Source of the DNA: JAHRAW01 sp965226545
GTDB lineage: Bacteria > Pseudomonadota > Gammaproteobacteria > Arenicellales > Poriferihabitantaceae
Length of the DNA: 64,000 bases
NCBI GenBank assembly: GCA_965226545.1
Contig: OZ245364.1
Coordinates: 1-64,000 of the forward strand
Direction: 5' to 3'
Below the pieces are notes generated by a model. The model ran no database searches. It was given only the letters and a program-made list of their open reading frames with translations, and was not told where the DNA came from. The first letter of the stretch is position 1. Each line of letters starts with the position of its first letter. This document shows positions 1 to 8,359 of this stretch, piece by piece. A program made the translations under genes and the position numbers.

Positions 1-783
1 CAACACTTCATTGCCGGGCATGTTGACGCCGCGCAAGGCGCCGCGCATCAGCCGTTGGCATGCGCTCCAATAATCGCTCAACCGCCCGATATCGACCCAG
101 TGAAAGGCTTCTTCAATCGCCCGAAACGGCGCGTTTTGTTCGATTAACTTCGGCAACAATTGCGCGCCGATGTCGTAGTCGACGCCGCTCGGGATTGCAT
201 CGATGATTTGCGGTTCGAACAGGCAGATGCCGGTGTTGACCAAATTGGATTTGGCTTCGGCGCGCGACGGTTTTTCCTGAAACGAAGTGACGCGCCCGTC
301 GGCGTCGCATTGCACGACGCCGTAATTCGAGACGCGCGCCGGGTCTACCTCGCTGACCACGATGCTGGCATGCGCGCCGGATTGCCAATGCTTGCGCAGC
401 ACTTGGGTTAAATCCAAATCAAAAATCGCGTCGCCGCACACCACCAAAAAAGTGTCGTCAAAAAACCCGCCGAATTCCTGCACGCGTTTGATGCCGCCGG
501 CCGAGCCGAGCGGTTCGCTGAGCACCGCGCCTTTTTCGATGCGTCCTTCGAAGGAATAGCCGATGTCGACGCCCCAACGGCGTCCGTCGCCGAAATAGTT
601 TTCTATCGATTCCGGCAGATGGCTGACGTTGACCATAATATCGACGAAGCCGTGCGCAGCCAATTGCTCGACCAAATATTCCATCACCGGCTTGCCCAGC
701 AATGGAATCATCGGCTTGGGCAGTTCATACGACAACGGCTGCATGCGCGTGCCTTTGCCGGCCGCCAAAATCATCGCCTTCAT
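1..783 (-). CDS. NDP-sugar nucleotidyltransferase, 3' end cut by window edge
   Basis: The gene begins with ATG at 783 and reads open to base 1, so 261 codons are visible and the C-terminus is missing. The N-terminus MKAMILAAGKGTRMQP is the nucleotide-binding loop of sugar-1-phosphate nucleotidyltransferases, followed by the LPKPMIPLLGKP segment of the same fold. Family members join a sugar phosphate to an NTP to make an NDP-sugar for envelope polysaccharide or peptidoglycan recycling in the cytoplasm. The visible part resembles mannose-1-phosphate guanylyltransferase or MurNAc-1-phosphate uridylyltransferase types. The substrate cannot be fixed without the missing C-terminus, where a left-handed beta-helix might follow. 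Confidence 0.88.
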   Translation of the reverse strand, partial: MKAMILAAGKGTRMQPLSYELPKPMIPLLGKPVMEYLVEQLAAHGFVDIMVNVSHLPESIENYFGDGRRWGVDIGYSFEGRIEKGAVLSEPLGSAGGIKRVQEFGGFFDDTFLVVCGDAIFDLDLTQVLRKHWQSGAHASIVVSEVDPARVSNYGVVQCDADGRVTSFQEKPSRAEAKSNLVNTGICLFEPQIIDAIPSGVDYDIGAQLLPKLIEQNAPFRAIEEAFHWVDIGRLSDYWSACQRLMRGALRGVNMPGNEVL

Positions 784-805
784 TTTAATCTCCGCCGGGC
801 GCAAT

Positions 806-833
806 AAAAAAGCCCCGTTGCCGAGGCTTTTTT
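806..833 (-). terminator. Intrinsic terminator after yccA
   Basis: Nine-base arms (806-814 and 825-833) flank a 10-base loop. The six A/T at each end supply U-tracts on both strands, so it could work in both directions. It lies 16 bases beyond the yccA stop and before the start of the nucleotidyltransferase gene, so it mainly separates these two minus-strand genes. Confidence 0.8.
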
Positions 834-849
834 AGGGTGCGAATGCGAT

Positions 850-1521
850 TTAATCGTCGCCGCCGAACACCCCGAAGATATGCAACAAACTGGTAAACAG
901 ATTGTAGATGGTGATGTACAAGGTGATGGTCGCCATGATGTAGTTGGTTTCACCGCCGTGCACAATTTGGCTGGTTTGGAACAAAATCAACCCGGACATC
1001 AGCAACACAAACATCGCCGACACCGCCAACGACAACGCCGGCAGCGAAAACGCAAACGCCGCCAGCCCGGCCAAAAACGCCACCAAGATGCCGACCATCA
1101 ACATCCCGCCGATAAAGGTGAAATCCTTTTTGCTGGTCAACACATAGCCGGACAAGCCGAGAAAAATCACGCCGGTGGCGCCCAATGCGGTCATCACCAA
1201 CTGCCCGCCGTTCGGCACTGCGCTGATGTACCAACCGACAATCGGGCCCAGGGTATAGCCCATAAAGCCGGTGAAGGCAAACACAAACAACAAGCCGAGC
1301 GGCGAGTTGCGGAATTTGGTGGTCAAAAACAACAACCCAAACCAACCAATCAACACAACGAAGATGTTCAACGGCTGCGCGCCGCTCATCATCGCAACAA
1401 ATGCCGTAAACGCGCTAAACAACAGCGTCATCGCAAGCAACAAATAGGTGTTTTTCAACACCTTGTTCATTTCCAACCCGCGCGCACCGACGCGCGTTAC
1501 GGTGTTCTCATAGCCGTTCAT
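850..1521 (-). CDS. yccA: Bax inhibitor-1 / YccA family membrane protein
   Basis: This 223-residue protein has about seven hydrophobic segments and the YccA-type N-terminus with the motif KVLKNTYLLLAMTLLFSA. In E. coli, YccA is an inner-membrane substrate and modulator of the FtsH protease; the family belongs to the Bax inhibitor-1 fold. ATG at 1521 is preferred over an in-frame TTG two codons upstream, because GAGAGG lies nine bases before the ATG but only three before the TTG. The gene stands alone between a terminator and a repeat-rich spacer. The family assignment is firm; the role in this organism is inferred. Confidence 0.9.
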   Translation of the reverse strand: MNGYENTVTRVGARGLEMNKVLKNTYLLLAMTLLFSAFTAFVAMMSGAQPLNIFVVLIGWFGLLFLTTKFRNSPLGLLFVFAFTGFMGYTLGPIVGWYISAVPNGGQLVMTALGATGVIFLGLSGYVLTSKKDFTFIGGMLMVGILVAFLAGLAAFAFSLPALSLAVSAMFVLLMSGLILFQTSQIVHGGETNYIMATITLYITIYNLFTSLLHIFGVFGGDD

Positions 1522-1606
1522 TTTCAATAACCTCTCGTGTGAATGTGGGCGTGGTTAAAATAATAAGTGAAATAAACTATTAACTGCAAATAAATGTTAA
1601 CTACAA

Positions 1607-1644
1607 ACTGCAAACTAAAAATTAAACTGCAAGCGAAAAATTAA
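1607..1644. repeat. Two 19-bp imperfect tandem repeats in AT-rich spacer
   Basis: Two adjacent 19-base units of the form ACTGCAARCKAAAAATTAA occupy the spacer between yccA and the NYN gene (1522-1776). The rest of the spacer also echoes TTAACTGCAAA. No open frame or RNA gene is visible here. Confidence 0.7.
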
Positions 1645-1776
1645 ACCGTGCGCAAGCGGGCGCGTTGCGAAATTTATGTTACGAAACTTGTGTCGCGCGA
1701 CTTGCGTTGATGTCGGTTAACATAAACATCGCGGCGGGGAAAATCAAGGGTGGGGGCGCCTTAATAAAGTTGCGCG

Positions 1777-2406
1777 TCAGCACCGCCAAAATCGCTCGGA
1801 TTTAATCGGTATAAATGCGTCAGCCGCCTCGCGAATCTGCTTTCCCGCCACCGGCCCTGCGACAAACACCTTTTTGCCTTGGCGCTTCGCCTCTTTAACC
1901 GCCGGCACAAAATCACCGTCCGCCGAAAGCAGGTAAGCCACATCATATTCGTCGCGATACGCACAACTGACCAAATCAACCGCGATGTGAACATCCACTT
2001 GCTTCTCCGTTTGGTATGGAATTTCCCGACGCCGTAAACCGTCGAGTGCAGTGGCGATATTTGTCGGGATTTTATTTTCCGGATTCGCCAACAGTGCGCT
2101 GATTTCTTTGAGCACCGGGTTGCGTTTTGGACTCATCCGTTTCTGTTCAATGCGCCCGAGAATGACTCGAACATTTTGTGATTTGAGAGAATCGATAAAC
2201 CTCTCCTGCTTGGCTCTCTCATGGGGTGGGGTTAACACTTTCCCAACATAGTAACGAATCCCACACACCTCCCTGTCCAGAACAAGTTCTTGAGCAAAGG
2301 TTGGATAATGAAATGAATTGCTGCTTACGCCGATTGACTTGAGCGCGTGATACCAATTGCTGCCATCGATAAACAACACGGCTCGCGTGCGTTTTTTGTT
2401 GGACAT
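1777..2406 (-). CDS. NYN-domain (DUF88/LabA-like) predicted ribonuclease
   Basis: This 209-residue protein has the PIN-like NYN fold. FIDGSNWYH near the N-terminus gives the first acidic residue, and QVDVHIAVDL and LLSADGDFVPAV give the others that would hold the metal. The segment GKKVFVAGP follows as in LabA/DUF88 proteins. NYN domains are predicted metal-dependent RNA nucleases; the substrate is unknown. ATG at 2404-2406 is the start, without a strong ribosome-binding site. The first sRNA-like hairpin ends only about 16 bases upstream of it on the same strand, so read-through of its terminator would extend into this gene. Confidence 0.87.
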   Translation of the reverse strand: MSNKKRTRAVLFIDGSNWYHALKSIGVSSNSFHYPTFAQELVLDREVCGIRYYVGKVLTPPHERAKQERFIDSLKSQNVRVILGRIEQKRMSPKRNPVLKEISALLANPENKIPTNIATALDGLRRREIPYQTEKQVDVHIAVDLVSCAYRDEYDVAYLLSADGDFVPAVKEAKRQGKKVFVAGPVAGKQIREAADAFIPIKSERFWRC

Positions 2407-2422
2407 TTTAAATTGCTCGGAT

Positions 2423-2474
2423 AAAAAAAGACCCCCGGGTCGTCGCGACCGACGTATGCCCGGGGGTGGTTAGG
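2423..2474 (-). ncRNA. Putative ~52-nt hairpin sRNA, copy A
   Basis: Read on the minus strand, the element starts with CCTAACC. It folds into a perfect 9-bp outer stem (2431-2439 with 2459-2467) and a 5-bp inner stem (2441-2445 with 2450-2454) capped by a tetraloop, and ends in a run of seven T. A TTGACA box with a 17-base spacer stands upstream (see the promoter entry). Copies B and C repeat the layout at the same spacing. The arms differ between A and C by paired substitutions, which supports an RNA structure. It could also be a leader or attenuator for the NYN gene; no expression evidence is available here. Confidence 0.62.
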
Positions 2475-2480
2475 CTTTCG

Positions 2481-2509
2481 ACCATGCCAAATTGGCGGCG
2501 ACTTGTCAA
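2481..2509 (-). promoter_or_regulatory. Promoter of sRNA copy A
   Basis: On the minus strand, TTGACA (2504-2509), a 17-base spacer and CATGGT (2481-2486) stand six bases before the conserved CCTAACC start of the element. The -35 box is consensus and the -10 box is weak. Confidence 0.5.
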
Positions 2510-2523
2510 CCGCGTAGCATGGT

Positions 2524-2575
2524 GAGAAACGACCCCCGGGGCGCCGTTGCCGACGAAAGCCCGAGGGGGATTAGG
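2524..2575 (-). ncRNA. Putative hairpin sRNA, copy B (degenerate)
   Basis: This is the second copy of the element. It keeps a CCTAAYC start and GC-rich arms, but the outer stem carries a 2-base bulge, the inner stem has one mismatch, and the terminal T run is broken (TCGTTTCTC). It therefore looks decayed or less efficiently terminated than copies A and C. Confidence 0.45.
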
Positions 2576-2581
2576 ATTGCA

Positions 2582-2609
2582 ATAATAACGAAAAAATCCG
2601 TTTAGTCAA
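2582..2609 (-). promoter_or_regulatory. Promoter of sRNA copy B
   Basis: On the minus strand, TTGACT (2604-2609), a 16-base spacer and TATTAT (2582-2587) stand six bases before the start of copy B. This -10 box is the best of the three. Confidence 0.5.
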
Positions 2610-2760
2610 CCTTTAATTTTTGAAAAACGAGGGGTTTCATAAAAATAGCGGAACACCAAAAAACCGTTGTAATTGCCGCCGTCGGCGGCATTTGGGCAAA
2701 AACGCGCGATATTGAAGCGACGAATCCCATTTGCATCGGCATCAAAAACCGTCGGCGAAT

Positions 2761-2812
2761 AAAAAAAGACCCTCGGGTCGCCGCAACCGGCGCATGCCCG
2801 AGGGTGGTTAGG
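2761..2812 (-). ncRNA. Putative ~52-nt hairpin sRNA, copy C
   Basis: This copy has the same architecture as copy A: CCTAACC start, perfect 9-bp outer stem, 5-bp inner stem with CAAC/GTTG-type loop, then seven T. Relative to A, one outer pair changes from C:G to T:A and one inner pair from T:A to C:G, both compensated. Between copies B and C (2613-2760) no gene is convincing, only a short frame encoding a run of hydrophobic residues. Confidence 0.62.
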
Positions 2813-2818
2813 CGACGA

Positions 2819-2847
2819 ACTTTAACCGGCGCGATGCGGCTTGTCAA
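2819..2847 (-). promoter_or_regulatory. Promoter of sRNA copy C
   Basis: On the minus strand, TTGACA (2842-2847), a 17-base spacer and TAAAGT (2819-2824) stand six bases before the start of copy C. It lies within the leader region of the oppositely oriented lysR gene, so the two could share control. Confidence 0.52.
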
Positions 2848-2917
2848 CCCGCGCGGCGATAATGCTACACTTGGCGCATCGCAACCCCGCACGCAACAAC
2901 CATTGTCGGAGGCTGAT

Positions 2918-3826
2918 TTGGCGGATCGAAGGTTACAAGTTTTTGCCACGGTGGCGCGGCTTTTGAGTTTCACCAAGGCGGCTGAATCACTGCACATGAC
3001 ACAGCCGGCGGTCACCTTTCAGATTCGGCAACTCGAGGAACAGTTCAACACGCGGCTGTTCGACCGCACGCACAACCGCATCGTGTTGACCGCGGCCGGC
3101 GAGTTGGTGAAATCGCACGCCGATGTAATTATGGCGCGTTATCGGCGGATGACTGATGAAGTGCGCGCGATGGTCGGCGATGTTTCCGGGCCGTTGGCGG
3201 TGGCCGCCAGCACCACGATTGGCGCGTATTTTATTCCCGGCATTGTCGGGGCGTTTAAGACGCAATTCCCTGCGGTCACGGTGCGCCTGCGCATCGCCAA
3301 CACCACCGGGGTGATTCACATGGTCGAAAACAACGAGATTGACGTCGGCATTGTCGAAGGCCCGGTCAACAATAAAGGCTTGGCGACCGAGGTGATTTGG
3401 AACGACGAACTGCAACTCATCTGCCCGCTCGGGCATGCATTGGCTGCGCGCAAGGCGGTGACGATTGACGAATTGTTTAAGCATAAATTCATCAGCCGCG
3501 AAGAAGGCTCGGGCACGCGCGAGGTGATGGAAAATTACATCACCGCGCAACAACAGGACAGCGCCAACCTCAACATCATTATGGAATTCGGCGGGCCCGA
3601 ATCCATCAAAAGCGCGGTTGGCGCCGGGCTTGGGGTGGCGATTGTGTCGATTGCGACGCTGCAAAAGGAATTGACATTAAAATCATTGTGCGCCGTGCCG
3701 CTCAAGCCGCCGATGCGGCGGGCGTTTTCCATCGTGCATCAACGCCAACAATTCCGCCTGCAGGCGATGGAGGAATTTTTGGAGTTTGCGCGCCGCCATT
3801 GCGCAGCCGCGCGCGCCGCCAAATGA
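2918..3826 (+). CDS. LysR-family transcriptional regulator
   Basis: This 302-residue regulator has an N-terminal winged helix-turn-helix (about residues 5-65, with FTKAAESLHMTQPAVTFQI) and a C-terminal periplasmic-binding-like effector domain. It resembles the CysB/CbbR side of the family found in gammaproteobacteria. TTG at 2918 is chosen because a clear GGAGG (2908-2912) stands five bases upstream and the protein then begins exactly where family members begin. An in-frame upstream opening only adds unconserved residues through copy C of the sRNA-like element. Its stop overlaps the rppH start as ATGA, so the two are translationally coupled. The effector and targets are unknown. Confidence 0.9.
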   Translation: MADRRLQVFATVARLLSFTKAAESLHMTQPAVTFQIRQLEEQFNTRLFDRTHNRIVLTAAGELVKSHADVIMARYRRMTDEVRAMVGDVSGPLAVAASTTIGAYFIPGIVGAFKTQFPAVTVRLRIANTTGVIHMVENNEIDVGIVEGPVNNKGLATEVIWNDELQLICPLGHALAARKAVTIDELFKHKFISREEGSGTREVMENYITAQQQDSANLNIIMEFGGPESIKSAVGAGLGVAIVSIATLQKELTLKSLCAVPLKPPMRRAFSIVHQRQQFRLQAMEEFLEFARRHCAAARAAK

Positions 3827-4326
3827 ATCATCGCGCGCCTTCGCGCCTCGGCGTTGACCGTCAAGGCTATCGCAAAAACGTCGGCATCATCGTATGCAAC
3901 CGCGACGGGCGCGTGTTGTGGGCGCGGCGCGTGCGCCGCGACGGCTGGCAATTTCCGCAGGGCGGGGTCAAGCCGTTGGAGCCGCCGATTGACGCGGCGT
4001 TTCGCGAACTGCGCGAGGAAGTCGGCTTGCAGGGCTATGATGTGCATCTGCTCGGCGCAACCGACCGATGGCTGAAATACGAAGTGCCGTACGCCGGCGC
4101 CGGCCGCGCGCACGGTTTTCGCGGACAAAAACAACGCTGGTTTTTGTTTCAATTAATCACCGTCGAATCGCGCGTGCGCTTGGATGTATCGGCCACCCCG
4201 GAATTCGACCGCTGGTGCTGGGTGGATTATTGGCGACCGGTGCAGCAAGTGGTTGCATTTAAAAAAGAGGTGTATCGCAAGGCGTTGACGGAGTTGGAAC
4301 CGTCGTTGGCGCAGATGTATAGATGA
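3823..4326 (+). CDS. rppH: RNA pyrophosphohydrolase RppH (Nudix)
   Basis: The 167-residue protein carries a complete Nudix box at residues 47-69 (G-x5-E-x7-REL-x-EEVGL), preceded by YRKNVGIIVCN and GWQFPQGG as in RppH. RppH removes pyrophosphate from the 5' end of mRNA and so starts 5'-end-dependent decay. ATG at 3823 overlaps the lysR stop by four bases. The product is slightly longer at the N-terminus than typical RppH (about ten extra residues). The AT-rich spacer that follows contains the 15-bp tandem repeat. Confidence 0.92.
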   Translation: MNHRAPSRLGVDRQGYRKNVGIIVCNRDGRVLWARRVRRDGWQFPQGGVKPLEPPIDAAFRELREEVGLQGYDVHLLGATDRWLKYEVPYAGAGRAHGFRGQKQRWFLFQLITVESRVRLDVSATPEFDRWCWVDYWRPVQQVVAFKKEVYRKALTELEPSLAQMYR

Positions 4327-4390
4327 GGAAGTGATTAAAATTATTAACGTTATTAAAATAATGAAAATAATTAAATAAGATAAGTGACTG

Positions 4391-4450
4391 TTATTAAGTG
4401 CAAACTTATTAAGTGCGAAATGATTAAGTGCAAAATAATTAAATGCACAG
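4391..4450. repeat. Four 15-bp imperfect tandem repeats
   Basis: Four contiguous 15-base units close to TTATTAAGTGCAAAC fill the middle of the spacer between rppH and pmbA (4327-4502). The units differ at one to five positions. The flanks are also rich in TTAATTA. Confidence 0.85.
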
Positions 4451-4502
4451 CAACCAATTAATAATTATTAATTAAATTAATTATGAATTATTAATTTAAC
4501 TA

Positions 4503-5888
4503 TTAACTCCCCCCAACCGTCATCTTGTCAATCAAAATCGCCCCGGCGCGCAAGTTGCGGCGCGCATCGATGTCGGCGCCGACGGCGACGATGTCGCGGA
4601 ACATTTGCGCAAGATTGCCGGCGATGGTGAATTCATGCACCGCGTGTTGTATCTCGCCGCGCTCGACCCAATAGCCAAACGCGCCGCGCGAATAATCGCC
4701 GGTTACGGTGTTGACGCCAAAGCCGATGAGTTCGCTGATGACCAAGCCGCGTTCGAGTTGCGCGACAAAATCCGGCAGGCATTGTTCGCCGGTTGGCGCA
4801 ATTTCGAGGTTATGCACGCCGCCGGCGTTGGCGGTGGTTTGCATAGCCAAGCGACGCGCGGCGTAACTGTTGAGCACATAGCCGCGCAACACGCCGTCTT
4901 CGACGATGTTGCGCGGTGCGGTGGCGACGCCTTCATTATCAAAACTCGCCGCGCCCGGCGATTTCGGCAAGTGCGGGCGTTCGTGAATGCGAATCGACTC
5001 GGCAAAAATTTGTTTGCCCAATGCATCCAACAAAAACGACGCCTTGCGATACAAACTCGCGCCGCTGATGGCGCCGACCAAATGCCCGAGCAAGCCGGCT
5101 GACACCCCGGGCTCGAAGATAATCGGATATTGCCCGGTGCGCACCTTGCGCGCGTTGCATCGCCGCAATGTGCGCTCTGCCGCGCGTTCGCCGATATGCG
5201 CCGGCGCCTGCAAATCGCCGGCGTCGCGCGCCGTGTCATACCAATAATCGCGCTGCATCTGCCCGCCTCGACCGGCGATGACCGAGCAGGCGATGTCATG
5301 CGAACTGCCGCGCGTCAAGCCGCGAAAATCATGCGAGTTGGCGTACAACGAAAATTCCTGATGCCACGATGCGGTCGCGCCTTCGCTGTTGGTGATGTCG
5401 GCGTGATAATCCAACGCCGCGCTTTCGCACAGCACAGCGCGCGCAAGCGAATCGTCGATGTCCGGTTGATGCGGAAAATATAAATCCAGCGCGGGAAATT
5501 TCTCCGCCAATCGCGCGCGGTCAGCCAAGCCGTTGCAGTCATCGCGCTCGGTGAATTTGGCGATGGCGCAGGCGTGGGCGACGCTTTTTGCGATTGCATC
5601 GGCGGAAAAATCGGCGCTCGCGGCCGCACCGCTGCGATGGTCGAAGTACACGCTGACCGCCAAACTGTTGTCGCGATGATGTTCAATCGTCTCCATCTCG
5701 CGATTGCGCGCGGTAACCGAAACGCCGCGGTCGATGCCAACCGCGACTTCGGACATATCCGCGCCGTGTTGGCGCGCACAAGTCAGCGCATGTTCGGCGA
5801 CTTCGAGCAGTTGGTTATCGATGCCGTCGACATCATCGACGTTGTCGACCGGTGCATCGCGCCGCACCGCAGGTGTCGCGCCGCTCAC
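4503..5888 (-). CDS. pmbA: PmbA/TldE, inactive-type subunit of the TldD-TldE protease
   Basis: This 461-residue PmbA/TldE family protein lacks a HEXXXH metal motif, as expected for this subunit. In E. coli, TldD and TldE form a heterodimeric metalloprotease that matures microcin B17 and degrades CcdA. The start GTG at 5886-5888 overlaps the tldD stop in a GTGA junction, which sets the start and shows coupling. The N-terminus carries an acidic stretch (DNVDDVDGIDN) not typical of the family, perhaps part of the in-frame expansions seen elsewhere in the window. The last residues are MTVGG, as in family members. Confidence 0.92.
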   Translation of the reverse strand: MSGATPAVRRDAPVDNVDDVDGIDNQLLEVAEHALTCARQHGADMSEVAVGIDRGVSVTARNREMETIEHHRDNSLAVSVYFDHRSGAAASADFSADAIAKSVAHACAIAKFTERDDCNGLADRARLAEKFPALDLYFPHQPDIDDSLARAVLCESAALDYHADITNSEGATASWHQEFSLYANSHDFRGLTRGSSHDIACSVIAGRGGQMQRDYWYDTARDAGDLQAPAHIGERAAERTLRRCNARKVRTGQYPIIFEPGVSAGLLGHLVGAISGASLYRKASFLLDALGKQIFAESIRIHERPHLPKSPGAASFDNEGVATAPRNIVEDGVLRGYVLNSYAARRLAMQTTANAGGVHNLEIAPTGEQCLPDFVAQLERGLVISELIGFGVNTVTGDYSRGAFGYWVERGEIQHAVHEFTIAGNLAQMFRDIVAVGADIDARRNLRAGAILIDKMTVGGS

Positions 5889-7330
5889 AACGCCGCGCCG
5901 CCGACGGTCAATGCATCGATGCGCATCGTCGGTTGACCGACGCCGACCGGCACACTTTGTCCATCCTTGCCGCAGGTGCCGACGCCGCTGTCCAATTGCA
6001 AATCATCGCCGACCATCGATACCCGCGTCAGCACATCGGGGCCGTTGCCGATTAAGGTCGCGCCTTTGACCGGGCGCGTCACCTTGCCGCCTTCGATGCG
6101 ATAGGCTTCGCATGCGCCGAAAACAAATTTGCCCGAGGTGATGTCGACTTGTCCGCCGTCGAAGTTGACCGCATACAAACCGTTATCGACCGATTCGATA
6201 ATCTCTTTCGGGTCGTGCGGCCCGGCCAGCATATAGGTGTTGGTCATGCGCGGCATCGGCAAATGCGCAAATGATTCGCGTCGCCCGTTGCCGGTCGGCG
6301 CCATGTTCATTAATCTCGCGTTGAGTTGGTCTTGCATATAACCCTTCAGCACGCCGTTTTCGATTAACGTGGTGCATTGACTCGGTTCGCCTTCGTCGTC
6401 AATCGATAAGGAACCGCGTCGATTGAGCAACGTGCCGTCATCGACCACGCTGCAAAATTCGGATGCAACCCGTTCGCCGATGCGCCCGCTAAACGCCGAA
6501 GTGCGCTTGCGATTAAAATCGCCCTCCAAGCCGTGCCCTATCGCTTCGTGTAGCAGGATGCCGGGCCAGCCGGGCCCCAACACCACGGTCATTTCACCGG
6601 CCGGCGCATCGACCGCCGTCAACTGCAGCAACGCTTGACGCGCCGCTTCTTGCGCGTATTGTTCGGGGCGTTGCGATTGGCAAAAATAGTCATAGCCCAA
6701 CCGCGCGCCGCCGCCGCCGGAACCGTTTTCGCGCCGCCCGTTTTGTTCGGCGATGACATTAACATTCATTCGAATCAACGGACGCACATCGGCCGCAAGC
6801 AAACCATCCGACCGCGCAATCAACACGACATCCTGCACCGCCGCCAAACTGACAACGACTTCGCAAATGCGCGGGTCAACTTGACGCGCGGCTTGTTCGG
6901 CGCGCCGCAACAATTGGATTTTATCCTCAGTGCCGAGCGATTCGAGCGGGTCAATCGGCGGATACAACGCCGCATGCTTGCGCGCATCGCCGACGGCGAC
7001 TTGGGATTGCGCGCGCCCGCTGCGCGCAATCGCCGCAGCCGCCCCGGCGGCATCGGTCAACGCCGGCAATTGCAGTTCATCGGAATAAGCGAAGCCGGTT
7101 TTTTCACCGCTAACCGCGCGCACCCCGGCGCCTTGTTCTATCGAATAACTGCCGGATTTAACTTTGCCGCCTTCCAACAACCACCCTTCGCGCCGCGAAT
7201 ATTGAAAATACACATCGGCGTAATCGATTCGCGGCGTCATCAATCGCCCGAGAATTTTCTCGACATCATTGACGCCCAACCCGGCCGGTTCGAGCAAGGT
7301 GTGGTGGGCGGTTTGTAACAGTTGAGTCAT
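5885..7330 (-). CDS. tldD: TldD metalloprotease, catalytic subunit
   Basis: This 481-residue protein contains HEAIGHGLEGD, the HEXXXH zinc motif of TldD, around residue 260. It starts at ATG 7330 and runs into pmbA with a four-base overlap. Together with PmbA it is expected to form the cytoplasmic TldD-TldE protease. The 210-base AT-rich spacer upstream separates it from the nit gene, so it probably has its own promoter although the gene order nit-tldD-pmbA is the usual gammaproteobacterial one. Confidence 0.95.
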   Translation of the reverse strand: MTQLLQTAHHTLLEPAGLGVNDVEKILGRLMTPRIDYADVYFQYSRREGWLLEGGKVKSGSYSIEQGAGVRAVSGEKTGFAYSDELQLPALTDAAGAAAAIARSGRAQSQVAVGDARKHAALYPPIDPLESLGTEDKIQLLRRAEQAARQVDPRICEVVVSLAAVQDVVLIARSDGLLAADVRPLIRMNVNVIAEQNGRRENGSGGGGARLGYDYFCQSQRPEQYAQEAARQALLQLTAVDAPAGEMTVVLGPGWPGILLHEAIGHGLEGDFNRKRTSAFSGRIGERVASEFCSVVDDGTLLNRRGSLSIDDEGEPSQCTTLIENGVLKGYMQDQLNARLMNMAPTGNGRRESFAHLPMPRMTNTYMLAGPHDPKEIIESVDNGLYAVNFDGGQVDITSGKFVFGACEAYRIEGGKVTRPVKGATLIGNGPDVLTRVSMVGDDLQLDSGVGTCGKDGQSVPVGVGQPTMRIDALTVGGAAL

Positions 7331-7540
7331 TGGGTTTTCTCGTTTAATTGGTGGTCATTAATAATTCATAAACTATTCATTAACTATTAACTGTTCGCAA
7401 CTCATTATTAATAGTGCATAAGTTAATGAATACTTAACTTAAATAAGTAACGCTTTAATAATAAGTGACACTTTAATTAATAATCTTTAATTAATAATGC
7501 TGCGACAACTTTTTTACAAGCGGCAAGCAAACACTTCGAA

Positions 7541-8359
7541 TCAAACAAACAATTCATCCCGCCGATGCGTCAAGCACGGCAATTGTTCGCGCAAGGTGTT
7601 CAGTTTGCGCAAATCAATCTCCGCCAACAACACGCCGCAACCGTCAACTTGATGCGCCAATACTTCGCCCCAAGGGCCTGCAATTAAACTGTGCCCATAA
7701 GTCTTGCGCCCGTTGTCATGCGCGCCGACTTGTGCGGCGGCGACCACATAGCAACAGTTTTCAATCGCGCGCGCCCGCAACAGCACTTGCCAATGCGCGC
7801 GTCCGGTGCCAACCGCAAACGCCGACGGCACCGTCAGCAACTGCGCGCCCAACGCCGTCAACTTGCGATACATCTCGGCAAAACGCAGGTCATAACAAAC
7901 ACTCAAACCAACTTTCGCCATCGGCGCATCGACCACCACGCAACGCCGCCCGGCTTGGGTGTAGGCGGATTCGGTTTGGTGTTCGCCATCCGCCAACTGC
8001 ACATCGAATAAATGAATCTTGTCATAGCGCGCAACATTCGCCCCGCGCGCATCATACACCAGCGATGAATTAAACACGCGCGCAGCATCATCGCTTTTGA
8101 GCGGCAACGACCCGGCAATCAACCAAACATTTTCGCGTTTGCTGAGTTCGGCGAGGAAATTTTGAATCAAGCCGTCGCCATGCACTTCGGCGCATCGCAT
8201 TAGTCGCGCGGCGTTTTTCGGCATCAACGCAAAACATTCCGGCAATACAATCAACTCGGCACCTTCGCGTTTGGCGCGCGCAACGAATTCGGCGGCAACG
8301 TCAAGGTTGGCGACGATGTCGTCGCCGGAGGTCATTTGGATTGCGGCGATTGTTGTCAT
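7541..8359 (-). CDS. Nitrilase-superfamily amidase (Nit1/YbeM type)
   Basis: This 272-residue carbon-nitrogen hydrolase has the complete catalytic triad of the superfamily: Glu41 in LPECFAL, Lys114 in RYDKIHLF and Cys155 in SVCYDLRF. The sequence around the triad matches the Nit1/Nit2 branch, whose members hydrolyse deaminated glutathione, a metabolite-repair reaction. The start ATG at 8357-8359 overlaps the stop of yfiH (ATGA). It lies upstream of tldD-pmbA, as in many gammaproteobacteria. Confidence 0.9.
   Translation of the reverse strand: MTTIAAIQMTSGDDIVANLDVAAEFVARAKREGAELIVLPECFALMPKNAARLMRCAEVHGDGLIQNFLAELSKRENVWLIAGSLPLKSDDAARVFNSSLVYDARGANVARYDKIHLFDVQLADGEHQTESAYTQAGRRCVVVDAPMAKVGLSVCYDLRFAEMYRKLTALGAQLLTVPSAFAVGTGRAHWQVLLRARAIENCCYVVAAAQVGAHDNGRKTYGHSLIAGPWGEVLAHQVDGCGVLLAEIDLRKLNTLREQLPCLTHRRDELFV

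Noticed and set aside
2602..2817. Minus-strand frame crossing the sRNA-like elements
   Set aside because: It runs through two predicted RNA elements, has no start signal and no family; the RNA explanation is better.
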